Source: Betaproteobacteria bacterium (lineage in GTDB: Bacteria > Pseudomonadota > Gammaproteobacteria > Burkholderiales > SG8-39). From it: a stretch of 35,469 bases of DNA. The notes beneath the pieces are model-generated. The model made no database searches. It worked only from the letters and a program-made list of their open reading frames with translations, and was not told the origin of the DNA. Both the position numbers and the translations under genes were made by a program. Below are positions 1 through 8,370 of this stretch, piece after piece. The first letter of the stretch is position 1; every line of letters begins with the position of its first letter. Location: positions 1 to 35,469 of the forward strand of contig JANXUV010000199.1 of the NCBI GenBank assembly GCA_025356085.1. Reading direction: 5' to 3'.

Positions 1-739
1 GGCGCGGGCTCTTCTGCAGTGCCTGCACGACGCCGGTTTCGTAGAGTTCACCGAGATTGTTCTGTGCCGCGAGGTCGCCCGCGCGCGCAGCGAGAAGGTA
101 GAGCGCCAGCGCCGTGATCGGCTCGCGCTCCACGCCAACGCCCGTACTGTGCATCCACGCGAAGAGGCTCTGCGCGCTCGGACGGCCGGCCTTCGCCGCT
201 GCGGCGAGATTGCGCACCGCGCAATCGAGGTCGCGCGTGCGCCGGTCCAGGCAGGCGCGTCCGATCGCCTCCTGCGCTGCGGGATGGCTGCGCGCGGCTG
301 CCTCCTGCATCAGGCGTGCCGCCTGCGCCGGATCCGCGATCAGCAGGCACAGCGCCGCCTGGTATTCGCCCGCGACATGGCCGCTCGCCGCCGCCTGCGT
401 AAAGTATCCGCAGGCGCGCACGGTGTCCTTCGCCGCCAGCAGGCCACGCGACAGCAACAGGCCCGCGGCAAAACGGGCGTCCGGATTTCCCGTCAGCGCC
501 TGGCGCTCGATGGCGGCCATCGAACTGGCGTCCAATGCGCGAATCTGCTCCTCGAGCGCGCGAGCGCGCGACGTGTCGCCGCTTGCGAACGCGGCGTCGA
601 GCTCGGCAGCGTGTCGGATCGCCAGCGCCGCCGCTTCGTCCGGCGATGCGGGCGCCGCGGCCGCGCCACCGGCGAGGGTCATGACAACCGCCAGTATGAA
701 GCCTGCGACCCGGCGTTGACTAGCGCGCCGCCTGTTCAA
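1..739 (-). CDS. Secreted Sel1-repeat (TPR-like) protein, 3' end missing
   Basis: An open frame enters from the left edge and reads back to a TTG at 739; 246 codons are visible and no stop is reached. The N-terminus (about residues 1-31) is a good Sec signal peptide: arginine-rich start (MNRRRASQRR), a hydrophobic core (VAGFILAVVMTLAGG) and an AAAAPA cleavage region. There is no lipobox cysteine. From about residue 85 there are Sel1-like helical repeats, for example DARFAAGLLLSRG, KAGRPSAQSLFAWMHSTG and ARAGDLAAQNNLGELYETG. Such repeats make protein-binding superhelices; the family includes AlgK of alginate export and ExoR, a periplasmic exopolysaccharide regulator. A periplasmic role linked to this glycan is inferred from position only. 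TTG is preferred because GGGAG lies 7 bases upstream and only this start gives a full signal peptide; an ATG at 682 would cut into it. The gene overlaps the upstream glycosyltransferase by 20 bases. Confidence 0.75.
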   Translation of the reverse strand, partial: MNRRRASQRRVAGFILAVVMTLAGGAAAAPASPDEAAALAIRHAAELDAAFASGDTSRARALEEQIRALDASSMAAIERQALTGNPDARFAAGLLLSRGLLAAKDTVRACGYFTQAAASGHVAGEYQAALCLLIADPAQAARLMQEAAARSHPAAQEAIGRACLDRRTRDLDCAVRNLAAAAKAGRPSAQSLFAWMHSTGVGVEREPITALALYLLAARAGDLAAQNNLGELYETGVVQALQKSPR

Positions 740-1934
740 GGGCTTTCTCCCACAGCGCCATGGCATACGGCCGATCGTAACGCGCCTCAAAAGCCTCGCG
801 CGCATTGATGCCGAGGCTCGCGCAGCGCGCGGGATCGTCGCTCAGCGCTCGGATTGCGCCGGCGAGCCCCGCCGCATCGCCCGCAGCCAGGGCCAGGCCG
901 CAGCGCGCTTCGAGGGCGATACGCGCGAGCTCGCCGTGCGGATCGCCGATGACGATCACCGGCCGGCCGGCGGCAAGAACGCCGTAGAACTTGCTCGGCA
1001 CCACCAGCCCTTCCAGCGCAGGCAGCAACGAAACCAGGTGCACGTCGGCCACGCCCAGGCTCGCGCCGAGTTGTTCGCGCGACTGATACGGATGAAATGA
1101 AATACTCGCCAGCCCGCGGCGACGTGCTTCGCGTTCCAGGCGCGGTCGCTGGTATCCATCTCCGATGAACAGGAACGCGATCGCGGGTTCGCCACGCAGA
1201 ATTTCGCAGGCATCGATCGCAGTGTCGAAGTCGTGCGCGCGGCCCATATTTCCAGAATAGGCGACCACGAATCTGCCCTCGAGCCCCCATTGCGTGCGCA
1301 ACGGGCTGACATGCGGCTGCGGACGCAGCGCCCCGCCGTCGGCCCAGTTGTGGATGACTGCGATTCGATTCGCGCAGCGAGGTTCCAGCCGCACCACGGT
1401 CTCCCGCATGCGATCTCCCAGCACCACGCTGAGCGCCGCAACCCGCAGCGAGTAGCCGCGCGCCCAGCGCGCTAGCGCGCCGGCCGGCCCGCGCACCGCG
1501 CTCAACCCGAGCCGCTCTGCGACTTCTGGAAAAATGTCCTGCAGCCAGTTCACCAGCCGCGCGCCGCGCCATCCGGCTGCAAGCGCCGCCGGAAACGACA
1601 CCAGCGGAGGATCGGTCATGGCAACCACCAGATCGCCTTGCCTTGCCAGGCGCGCGACGCGGAATGCCGAAAATACGTAAAAGGAAAAATAGTCGAGAGA
1701 CCTCCCGGGCAGCCATGCGCGGCCGAAGCGGCTGGTCCAGACGCGATGGATGTGCAGGTTGTCGCGAACTTCGCTGGCAGGCAGATCCGCGGCTGCGTCG
1801 TCATAGCGCTGGCGGCTGGTGACGACGTGGACCTCCCTGCCCTGGCGCGCCAGGTGAAACGCCAGGTCCGACAGCATCTGGCTGGTCGCCGAAATGTCGG
1901 GATGGAAATAGCGGTTGACGAAGATGGACTTCAG
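720..1934 (-). CDS. GT4 glycosyltransferase, WbuB/WcaI-like
   Basis: A GT-B fold family-4 glycosyltransferase, expected to work at the cytoplasmic face of the membrane and transfer a nucleotide-activated sugar to the growing glycan. Family hallmarks: N-terminal VNRYFHPDISATSQM (residues 6-20), NWLQDIFPEVAERLG (129-143), acceptor/donor hinge YSGNMGRAHDFDTAI (226-240), FIGDG (256-260) and the donor-site segment GLVVPSKFYGVLAAGRP (309-325). These are typical of the WbuB group, often N-acetylfucosamine or similar transferases; the sugar here cannot be read. The start is odd. The first beta strand begins right after a CTG at 1934, there is no ATG, GTG or TTG in frame between that codon and a distant ATG at 2060 inside the upstream gene, and the next ATG (residue 20) would remove the strand. 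I therefore call a CTG start, giving 404 residues. The gene starts 11 bases after the dioxygenase stop. Confidence 0.85.
   Translation of the reverse strand: MKSIFVNRYFHPDISATSQMLSDLAFHLARQGREVHVVTSRQRYDDAAADLPASEVRDNLHIHRVWTSRFGRAWLPGRSLDYFSFYVFSAFRVARLARQGDLVVAMTDPPLVSFPAALAAGWRGARLVNWLQDIFPEVAERLGLSAVRGPAGALARWARGYSLRVAALSVVLGDRMRETVVRLEPRCANRIAVIHNWADGGALRPQPHVSPLRTQWGLEGRFVVAYSGNMGRAHDFDTAIDACEILRGEPAIAFLFIGDGYQRPRLEREARRRGLASISFHPYQSREQLGASLGVADVHLVSLLPALEGLVVPSKFYGVLAAGRPVIVIGDPHGELARIALEARCGLALAAGDAAGLAGAIRALSDDPARCASLGINAREAFEARYDRPYAMALWEKALEQAAR
747..751 (-). promoter_or_regulatory. Ribosome binding site for the TTG-started Sel1 protein
   Basis: On the coding strand GGGAG sits 7 bases before the TTG at 739, inside the end of the upstream glycosyltransferase gene. 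It is the main reason for choosing the TTG start. Confidence 0.5.
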
Positions 1935-1945
1935 AACGCAGCCGG

Positions 1946-2950
1946 CTAGCGTGTGAGGATCTTTACCGCAAGTCGCTTGGCAAGCTGGAATGCGCCCGGG
2001 AAGGCGACTTCCACCGCCATCACCGCGCGGTTGAACAGCCGCGACTGGCTCTTGGGGCAATGCACCTCGATGCCATTGACGCGCTCGAGCCTCATGCGGC
2101 GCGGCCGTGTCTGGTACTGCATGAATCGCCCCGAGGCGGGAATGAAGTGGCAGGTGATCGAAGAGCGCGAATGCGAAGGCTCCGGCGTCCCGAGGCTGCC
2201 GTGGATGGTCCTCGAAGACCAGAACAGCACGTCACCCTTGCGCATCGCGGGGGCGCGGCATTGCAAGCCGAATTTCCTCACCACATCGAGCACCAACGCC
2301 TTGTAGCGGTCGTGGTGAAAGGCGATGTCGAAATCACCGCCGTTCTTCGCCATGTCGATGTGCTGCGACCCCGGGTATACGTAGAATCGCCCTGCGCCGG
2401 GGTGGATGTCTTCCAGCGCGATCCATCCAGCGATCATTGCCCCGATCGGCTCGCCGTCGAGATAGTAGGTGTCCTGATGCGCCCAGGTGACCGGGTTGCC
2501 CTCGAAATACATGCTTTGCACCACTCGGCCCGGCTCACCCAGCAGCCGTTCAATTTCCTGCCGCATCGGCTCGCAGGTGATCGCCAGCAACCCGGCGGAA
2601 CGGAAATCCGGAAATGCCTGCGCGTCAAAATCCTGGATATTGAGCAGTGAATTGAGCACGTGGCCGTTCCCGGTCAGCACATGCCGCTCGGGATTCGCCG
2701 ATTCCTGACGGTAGAGGTGGCCCCGGTAAGGCTTCACCTCGCGCTCGAATGCCGCGCGTGCCGCATCGCAGACGGCGTCGGCAACCAGGCCTCGGGCAAC
2801 CACATACCCATTTTTCGAGTAGTAGTCGCGCCTCCCGTCTGCCGTAAGCTTGAGATACGGGTCGGTCGCCGGATCGACCCGCATCGGAACCCGCATCCGC
2901 CCGCCGTCGGGCGAACCGAGAGCGTAGCCGTCCATGGCCGTATCAGTCAT
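1946..2950 (-). CDS. PhyH-family Fe(II)/2-oxoglutarate dioxygenase
   Basis: A 334-residue member of the phytanoyl-CoA dioxygenase (PhyH) family of non-haem iron oxygenases, which hydroxylate or otherwise oxidise small molecules using 2-oxoglutarate and O2. The iron-binding triad is visible: H158 and D160 in TWAHQDTYY and the distal H250 in SSRTIHGSLG; R262 in HSRSSITCHF is placed to bind 2-oxoglutarate. So the enzyme looks active. The start ATG at 2950 overlaps the end of the carbamoyltransferase by 8 bases, so the two are probably translated together; an upstream ATG at 3100 would place 50 low-quality residues inside that gene. PhyH proteins occur in natural-product and some polysaccharide clusters, but a glycan substrate is unproven. 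Oxidation of a sugar, an O-methyl group or an acyl/carbamoyl decoration are possible; I infer a tailoring role from the context. Confidence 0.85.
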   Translation of the reverse strand: MTDTAMDGYALGSPDGGRMRVPMRVDPATDPYLKLTADGRRDYYSKNGYVVARGLVADAVCDAARAAFEREVKPYRGHLYRQESANPERHVLTGNGHVLNSLLNIQDFDAQAFPDFRSAGLLAITCEPMRQEIERLLGEPGRVVQSMYFEGNPVTWAHQDTYYLDGEPIGAMIAGWIALEDIHPGAGRFYVYPGSQHIDMAKNGGDFDIAFHHDRYKALVLDVVRKFGLQCRAPAMRKGDVLFWSSRTIHGSLGTPEPSHSRSSITCHFIPASGRFMQYQTRPRRMRLERVNGIEVHCPKSQSRLFNRAVMAVEVAFPGAFQLAKRLAVKILTR

Positions 2951-4694
2951 GCCGCAATCGTTCCACAACCTGGCCCCCCAGCACCAGCACGTCGATTTCG
3001 GTGCGCAAAAAGCACTCGAGCGCTTCCTCGGGCTGGCAGACGACGGGCTCATTCTCGTTGAACGACGTATTGAGCAGGATCGGCACCCCGGTGAGCGCAC
3101 AAAATGACTCGATCAGCCCGTAGAAGAGAGGATTCGACTCGCGCCGCACGGTCTGCAGCCGGCCGCTCCCGTCCACGTGAGTCACCGCGGGGATCTGCCC
3201 GCGTTTTTCCGCCCTCACTTGGAGAACCTGCGTCATGAACGGGACGTCCATGGTCTCCTCGAACCAATCCGCCACCGCCTCACGCAGTATCGAAGGCGCA
3301 AACGGGCGGAACGATTCGCGCCGTTTCACTTTCCGATTGAGGACCTCCTTCATGTCTGCCCGGCGCGGATCGGCGAGAATCGAACGGTTGCCAAGAGCGC
3401 GCGGTCCCCACTCCATGCGCCCCTGGAACCAGCCCACAACCTTGCCGTCGGCAAGCGCCAGCGCGACATGGCGGACCAGGGAATCGCCGTCCTTGAATGC
3501 CGTCACCCGGGCGATCGAATCCAGCGCCGCGGAACGGGACGCCAGCAGGCCCGCCATCTCGTCGTCCGCGTAAGCCGGCCCCCAATAGGCATGTTCCATC
3601 CTGCCAGGACGCACGTTCGGCGCGCGCGCCGCATGGATCGCGAGCGCCGCGCCAAGCGCGCCGCCGGCATCGCCCGACGCGGCCTGCACAAAGACTCGCC
3701 GGAACGGCGACTGGCGCGCCACCTTGCCGTTGGCGACTGAATTCATCGCGCAGCCGCCCGCCAGGCACAGCGCATCCACGCGATAGCGCTCGTGCAATCG
3801 CGCCAGCAAGTGGAAGAACGCCTGCTCGTACATTGCCTGCGCCGAATGCGCGATGTCACGATGACGATCCTCGAGCGGCGCGCCGGGCGCGCGCGCAGGA
3901 CCAAGCAGACGTTCCAGTTCCGGGGCATAGAGCGTACCCACCTCCGGAGCGCAGTTGTTCCATTCATGGGCCACGACATCGCGATGGTGGCGGAAATACT
4001 GCAGACCCAGCGAATAGCTTCCGTCCTCTTCCAAACGCACCAGTTCGCGCATCTCTCGCAGGAACATCGGCCGTCCGTAGGGCGCGAGTCCCATCACCTT
4101 GTACTCGTCTCCGTAGTGCGGGAAGCCAAGATACTGCGTGATCGCCTCATAGAATGTGCCGAGCGAATGCGGAAAGAACACGCGACCGTCCACGGCGATG
4201 CTGGCCGCCGAGCCCATGCCCCAAGCCGCGCTCGCGAAATCCCCGAATCCGTCCACCGACAGCGCTACCGCGGATTCGAACGGCGAAACGAGAAACGTTG
4301 ACGCCAGATGGCAACGATGGTGCTCGACATGGTGCACTTCCCCGCGCAATGACGCGCCGGGATAGACGAGGTTCAGTTCGGCTTCGACTGAAGCCCGGCG
4401 GCGCGAGTTGCGCAGGCGCTGCAACAGCCAGCCGGCATCCGGCCGCCTCGCCAGCGTGTAAGCAATTTTTCTCCAGCGATTGGCCCGCGGATCGCTGTTC
4501 AACGCCACGTGATTCACGTCCGCAAGCGATACGCCGCCCGCCCGGAGGCAATATCGAACGGCCTCCGAAGGAAAGCCGGCCCAGTGCTTGATGCGCCGGA
4601 AACGCTCTTCCTCCGCCGCTGCGACCAGTTCGCCGTCGCGCAGCAGGCAGGCCGAGGCGTCGGCATGATAGGCATTAATGCCGAGGACGATCAC
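2943..4694 (-). CDS. NodU/CmcH-family O-carbamoyltransferase (first copy)
   Basis: A 583-residue carbamoyltransferase of the NodU/CmcH/TobZ family. These enzymes make carbamoyl-adenylate from carbamoyl phosphate and ATP in a Kae1-like N-terminal domain and move the carbamoyl group to a hydroxyl, here most likely of a sugar. N-domain signatures: GINAYHADASACLL (residues 5-18), EEERFRRIKH (28-37), metal-binding VEHHRCHLAS (H125, H129), VDGFGD (147-152), DEYKVMGLAPYG (196-207) and LAGGCAMN (311-318). The C-terminal domain contains GPRALGNRSILADPR (430-444), ESFRPFAPSIL (460-470) and LLNTSFNENEPVV (540-552). Length and motifs match the family. The GTG start at 4694 shares GTGA with the stop of galE. 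The product overlaps the dioxygenase gene by 8 bases. A second, diverged copy is at 30809-32584. Confidence 0.95.
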   Translation of the reverse strand: MIVLGINAYHADASACLLRDGELVAAAEEERFRRIKHWAGFPSEAVRYCLRAGGVSLADVNHVALNSDPRANRWRKIAYTLARRPDAGWLLQRLRNSRRRASVEAELNLVYPGASLRGEVHHVEHHRCHLASTFLVSPFESAVALSVDGFGDFASAAWGMGSAASIAVDGRVFFPHSLGTFYEAITQYLGFPHYGDEYKVMGLAPYGRPMFLREMRELVRLEEDGSYSLGLQYFRHHRDVVAHEWNNCAPEVGTLYAPELERLLGPARAPGAPLEDRHRDIAHSAQAMYEQAFFHLLARLHERYRVDALCLAGGCAMNSVANGKVARQSPFRRVFVQAASGDAGGALGAALAIHAARAPNVRPGRMEHAYWGPAYADDEMAGLLASRSAALDSIARVTAFKDGDSLVRHVALALADGKVVGWFQGRMEWGPRALGNRSILADPRRADMKEVLNRKVKRRESFRPFAPSILREAVADWFEETMDVPFMTQVLQVRAEKRGQIPAVTHVDGSGRLQTVRRESNPLFYGLIESFCALTGVPILLNTSFNENEPVVCQPEEALECFLRTEIDVLVLGGQVVERLRHD

Positions 4695-5686
4695 CGCGCG
4701 GAGAACCAGTCCCAGGCCGTACGTACGATGTCCGGCAGCGCCGAGTACCGCGGCGACCAGCCAAGCACCTCGCGCGCCCTGCGCGCATCCGCCACCAGCG
4801 CGGGCGGATCGCCGGCCCGCCGGCTACCCATCTTGTAGCGAATCTCCAAGCCAGTCACTGCGCTGCATGCCTCAATCACCTCCAGCACCGAAAAGCCGCG
4901 CCCGTTGCCCAGATTGAACGCGTCGAGCGGCGGCGCTTGCGTTCCTTGCAGACCCCGCAGCGCCAGCAAGTGAGCGTCGCAAAGGTCCGACACGTGCACG
5001 TAGTCGCGCACGCAGGTGCCATCCGGCGTATCGAAATCCGAGCCGTGCACCGAGAGGGCGGTCGCCTCGGGCGCGCCGCCCGCGCGCACCCGCAGCGCCT
5101 CGCGCAAAACCAGGGGAATCAGGTGCGGTTCGGGATCGTGCCGCTCGCCCAGCTCACCATCCGGATCGCAGCCGGCGGCATTGAAATAGCGAAGCGCGAC
5201 CGTACGCAGCCCGTACGCGCGGCCGTAATCCTCCATCGCCCGCTCGGCCGCGAACTTGGTCATCCCGTACGGATTCACCGGCTGTTGCGGATGCCGCTCG
5301 TCCAGCGGCAGCCGTTGTGGGTCGCCGTAAGTCGCGCAGGTGGAGGAAAACACCAGCCGGCCCACGCCCGCCGCCTTCATTGCCTCAAGGAGGTTCAAAG
5401 AGCCGACGACGTTGTTCTCATAGTATTTGCCCGGTTCCTGAACCGACTCGCCGACATAGCAACAGGCCGCGAAGTGCATCACCGCGTCGAATTTTCCGCT
5501 GCCGAAAGCGGCGGCGAGATCCGCGGGCCGGCGCAAGTCGCCGCGCAGGAGCGCGACGCCGCCAACCGCGTCCGCGTGCCCGGTCGAAAGATTGTCGAAC
5601 ACGGTCACCGCATGACCGGACCGGCCGAGCGCCTTCACCATGTGCGAGCCTATGTAGCCCGCGCCTCCGGCAACCAGTACCTTCAT
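4691..5686 (-). CDS. galE: UDP-glucose 4-epimerase, GalE type
   Basis: A 331-residue short-chain dehydrogenase/reductase of the extended GalE group, which interconverts UDP-glucose and UDP-galactose (or their N-acetyl forms) using tightly bound NAD. Seen: the NAD-binding GGAGYIGSHM (residues 7-16), DNLSTGH (31-37), HFAACCYVGESV (71-82), SSTCATYG (114-121) holding the active-site Ser/Thr, and the catalytic pair Y140 and K144 in NPYGMTKFAAE. FNAAGCDPDGE and AFNLGNGRGFSVLEV are also typical of GalE. It is cytoplasmic and probably supplies UDP-galactose or a related donor to the glycosyltransferases here. The ATG at 5686 shares ATGA with the stop of the upstream FkbM gene, and its own stop shares GTGA with the carbamoyltransferase start. 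Whether it also accepts GlcNAc cannot be judged from sequence alone. Confidence 0.95.
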   Translation of the reverse strand: MKVLVAGGAGYIGSHMVKALGRSGHAVTVFDNLSTGHADAVGGVALLRGDLRRPADLAAAFGSGKFDAVMHFAACCYVGESVQEPGKYYENNVVGSLNLLEAMKAAGVGRLVFSSTCATYGDPQRLPLDERHPQQPVNPYGMTKFAAERAMEDYGRAYGLRTVALRYFNAAGCDPDGELGERHDPEPHLIPLVLREALRVRAGGAPEATALSVHGSDFDTPDGTCVRDYVHVSDLCDAHLLALRGLQGTQAPPLDAFNLGNGRGFSVLEVIEACSAVTGLEIRYKMGSRRAGDPPALVADARRAREVLGWSPRYSALPDIVRTAWDWFSAR

Positions 5687-6429
5687 CCGCCTGGAATCGC
5701 CAAAAACCGATATTCCCGCGTGTCTGGGCGGAGGCGGGTTGTCCGGTCCAGATTCCAGAGTCCGTATCCCCGCTCGAGCAAATACGTCATCGAATTCACC
5801 CGCCCGTCTTCACCTCGCTCGCCGCCCTCCAGATAGATCATCGGCCTTGCCTTCAGCATCTGCTGCATCCCGCGCAATACATTGAAGTCATGTCCTTCCA
5901 CGTCGATCTTCACCAAATCGGGCGATGGCAACAACTGTTCGCGCGCATAAGAGTCAAGATCCACGCTTTCGAGAAAGATGCCTACTTCGCCGCTCCGGCC
6001 CACGTGGGATTGCGCGGTCGTCATGCGGTCGAGGACGAAATTCCGCTGCCCGCGCGAATCCGAAAGAAGTACTGCATGCACGTGGGCATTCTCCAGGCGA
6101 TTCAACGTCAGGTTTCGTCTCAAGTAAGGCAGCGCAAGATCGGAGGGCTCGAAACTGTGGACAATTCTGGAATCATTGGCCGCGAACGCAATCGTGTACA
6201 GACCGATGTTAGCGCCGATATCGAAGATCACCGCGCGAGGAGCGCACATCTGCGAAATGCGCAAGGCGATCCCGTACTCCTCCATCCTCTTCCCGGTCCT
6301 GCAAAGTCCCATGTGCTTGTTGACGCTCAGCCGCAGTCGATTGCCATCGCCCAATGGCAATGTCAAAGCGAGGTCGGGAACGACGAGGCGCGCCGCCCGG
6401 GCCCGCCACGACAGCGAATCCGTCTTCAA
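5683..6429 (-). CDS. FkbM-family methyltransferase (copy 1)
   Basis: A SAM-dependent O-methyltransferase of the FkbM family, 248 residues from a TTG at 6429. The SAM-binding loop is VIFDIGANIGLYTIA (residues 67-81), the acidic end of beta-2 is HSFEP (E94), and the family's second signature is DLVKIDVEGHDFNVL (171-185). A longer reading to 6639 is open, but its extra residues are a shadow of the upstream GT2 gene. The TTG lies 9 bases after the GT2 stop, with AGGG (6436-6439) 6 bases before it. FkbM proteins in glycan clusters methylate sugar hydroxyls; the exact target is unknown. The neighbours are a WaaE-like transferase upstream and GalE downstream (ATGA overlap). Confidence 0.88.
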   Translation of the reverse strand: MKTDSLSWRARAARLVVPDLALTLPLGDGNRLRLSVNKHMGLCRTGKRMEEYGIALRISQMCAPRAVIFDIGANIGLYTIAFAANDSRIVHSFEPSDLALPYLRRNLTLNRLENAHVHAVLLSDSRGQRNFVLDRMTTAQSHVGRSGEVGIFLESVDLDSYAREQLLPSPDLVKIDVEGHDFNVLRGMQQMLKARPMIYLEGGERGEDGRVNSMTYLLERGYGLWNLDRTTRLRPDTREYRFLAIPGG

Positions 6430-6437
6430 GCCGGGCC

Positions 6438-7241
6438 CTACTCGGCTCTTGATTGCGGCTTGGGGGGCCGCAACTGCGCCTCCAATAGCAGCATTGAAAG
6501 AATCATCTCTGCCGTCGTGCGCTGCAGCGCGTAGGAGAAGCCGCGCCGGCCATCGAGCAGATTTCCCCTGGCGATCAGGCAATACACGAACATCAGCGGC
6601 GGCGCGAAAAAAACCAGGCTGCGGATCCTGTCCGGCCACGACAACGCTGCAAGCGGGGTCTTGCGCAGCTTCTCCGCCTCCAGCTGCATATAGCGGATTT
6701 GCGCGGCGAACCAGTACGCGAGCGGCTTGCGGTCATCGTGACGGATACGGCCGGCAAGCTGCTCGACGCGTCCGGACAGTTCGACGCGTTGCGTATGCCC
6801 GTCCTGCCGGTAGCGCGTGTTTGCACGCCGGTACAACACCACCAGTGGTGGATACACCGCGCCTCGCAGCGGCGCGCCCTCGATGCAATAGTCGAAGGAT
6901 GCCCGAAAGCCGTTGATGCCTGACGCCGGCGCAAGCGCGGCGATTTCCCTGACGAGTTCCTCCGAGAGCACAAAATCAGCGTCGAGCGCGAGCACCCAGT
7001 CGCTGCGGATTCCCGTTTCCTCGAGACCGAAGTTCCACTGTTCCGCATGGTTTGTGAAGCGCCGTTCAAGTACGCGCACATTGCGGTGGCGGGCAAGGAT
7101 CTCGCGCGTCGCGTCGGTGCTGCCGCTATCCACCACCACGATCTCGCGCGCCCAGGCGAGCGGCGCCAGTGTGCGTTCCAGGTTCGGCGCCTCGTTCAGC
7201 GTGAGGATCAGCGGAGTGATCCGATCAAGCATGGGTCGCAT
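6438..7241 (-). CDS. GT2 glycosyltransferase, WaaE/KdtX-like
   Basis: A GT-A fold family-2 transferase of about 267 residues. N-terminal GT2 features: TPLILTLNEAPNLERTL (residues 9-25), VVVDSGSTDAT (36-46), and the metal-binding LALDADF (DAD at 87-89). The C-terminal part is characteristic of the WaaE/KdtX group: KLRKTPLAAL (191-200), then a hydrophobic stretch FFAPPLMFVYCLIARGNLLD (211-230) followed by GRRGFSYALQRTTAEMI (231-247). Known WaaE proteins add glucose to the lipopolysaccharide inner core; here the acceptor is unknown. Start choice is uncertain: ATG at 7241 or, three codons later, ATG at 7232, both overlapping the end of the upstream GT4 gene. No strong ribosome binding site separates them. 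Confidence 0.88.
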   Translation of the reverse strand: MRPMLDRITPLILTLNEAPNLERTLAPLAWAREIVVVDSGSTDATREILARHRNVRVLERRFTNHAEQWNFGLEETGIRSDWVLALDADFVLSEELVREIAALAPASGINGFRASFDYCIEGAPLRGAVYPPLVVLYRRANTRYRQDGHTQRVELSGRVEQLAGRIRHDDRKPLAYWFAAQIRYMQLEAEKLRKTPLAALSWPDRIRSLVFFAPPLMFVYCLIARGNLLDGRRGFSYALQRTTAEMILSMLLLEAQLRPPKPQSRAE

Positions 7242-8370
7242 GTTCCCGCAGGAGAATACCGAATTCCTCGAGATACCGACTGGCAACCTCGGGGTAACCG
7301 AAACGCTTCGCCTGCTCGCTGCCCCGCCGGCCCGCGAGCGCGAGCCGGGCCGGATCAGCCAGGGCGGGCTCCAGTACCGTGGCCAGTGCCGCCGCCGGAT
7401 CCGGCATTCGATGGTCGAACATCCAGCCCGTCTCGCCTTCGGTCACGAAGTCCCCAAAGCAAGCCAGCGCGGAGACCACCGGCGGAACACCACAGGCCAT
7501 CGCCTCCAGCGGCGCAACCCCGAAGGATTCGCCTTTGTCCGCGAGAGAGGGGTAGCAGAACAGGCTGGCTGAGCGGTATTCCGCGGCGAGCGCCGTCAAA
7601 TCGAATTGAGGTCCGGCGATTTCCGCCGGTTGGCCCTCGAGCATCCGCCGCAGCTGCTCGGCATAGGCCTTCCCGCCGCCCCCATCCTCAGTTCTCCAGG
7701 GACCGATGATGCGCAACCGCCAGCCGGAATGCCGCAGCGCAATCCTGGCGAAAGCCTCGGCCAGCACGTGGACTCCTTTCTCCGGATGCACGCGCCCGGC
7801 GAATAACAGGATGCGCGGATGCAGCGACCGGGCGGCTTCTTCGGGCACCATGGTCCGGGTATCCACGGCGTTGGGTAACACCCGGATACGGTCTCGCAGC
7901 GAGGGCGTCTGCTGTGCGATCGCGTCGCGCACCGCCGAGGACGCCGCGGCGATCCTGGCCGCGCCGCGGTAGAGGCCATACTGCCCTTTCGGAAAGCGGT
8001 TCGCGTTGATCACCACGCGCCCTGCGGCTGGCCGCAGGGCCGCGGCGAAAACCGGGAGCCAGAAGTCGTTCGTAACCAGGATATCAGCGCGCGGAAGCCG
8101 CCATACCGCGCGCGACGCATAGGCGAGATCCTTGAGCAGATCCAGCGCGACCGAGCGCCCCTGGCCGAATCCGCCCCATCGCAGGTAGCGCACGCCCCCT
8201 TCGGATTCGCTGTCCGGCTGGCCGGGAAATCGGCGCGCGAAGACGCTGACCTCGTGTCCGCGGCGCGCGAACTCGCGCGCGAGGCCATGCCACATGCGCG
8301 GAATCGCGCCGCCCTGCAGCGCGGGTACGGGCAGCAACGGACCGGTAGCGATGGCGATCCGCATGCTCAT
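7225..8370 (-). CDS. GT4 glycosyltransferase
   Basis: A 381-residue GT-B family-4 transferase. The N-terminal acceptor domain begins IAIATGPLLPVPALQGGAIP (residues 5-24), where the glycine-rich loop normally sits. The donor domain shows RVLPNAVD (163-170), LLFAGRVHPEKGVHVLAEAF (188-207), the E-x7-E motif ESFGVAPLE (E281, E289) and AMACGVPPVVS (290-300). The segment before it, LFCYPSLADKGE, is usual for this group. It is probably cytoplasmic and membrane-associated; the donor and linkage are unknown. The ATG at 8370 shares ATGA with the stop of the next GT4 gene upstream. It is one of three GT4 genes in a row (7225-10723), which suggests successive sugars in one chain. Confidence 0.92.
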   Translation of the reverse strand: MSMRIAIATGPLLPVPALQGGAIPRMWHGLAREFARRGHEVSVFARRFPGQPDSESEGGVRYLRWGGFGQGRSVALDLLKDLAYASRAVWRLPRADILVTNDFWLPVFAAALRPAAGRVVINANRFPKGQYGLYRGAARIAAASSAVRDAIAQQTPSLRDRIRVLPNAVDTRTMVPEEAARSLHPRILLFAGRVHPEKGVHVLAEAFARIALRHSGWRLRIIGPWRTEDGGGGKAYAEQLRRMLEGQPAEIAGPQFDLTALAAEYRSASLFCYPSLADKGESFGVAPLEAMACGVPPVVSALACFGDFVTEGETGWMFDHRMPDPAAALATVLEPALADPARLALAGRRGSEQAKRFGYPEVASRYLEEFGILLREHATHA

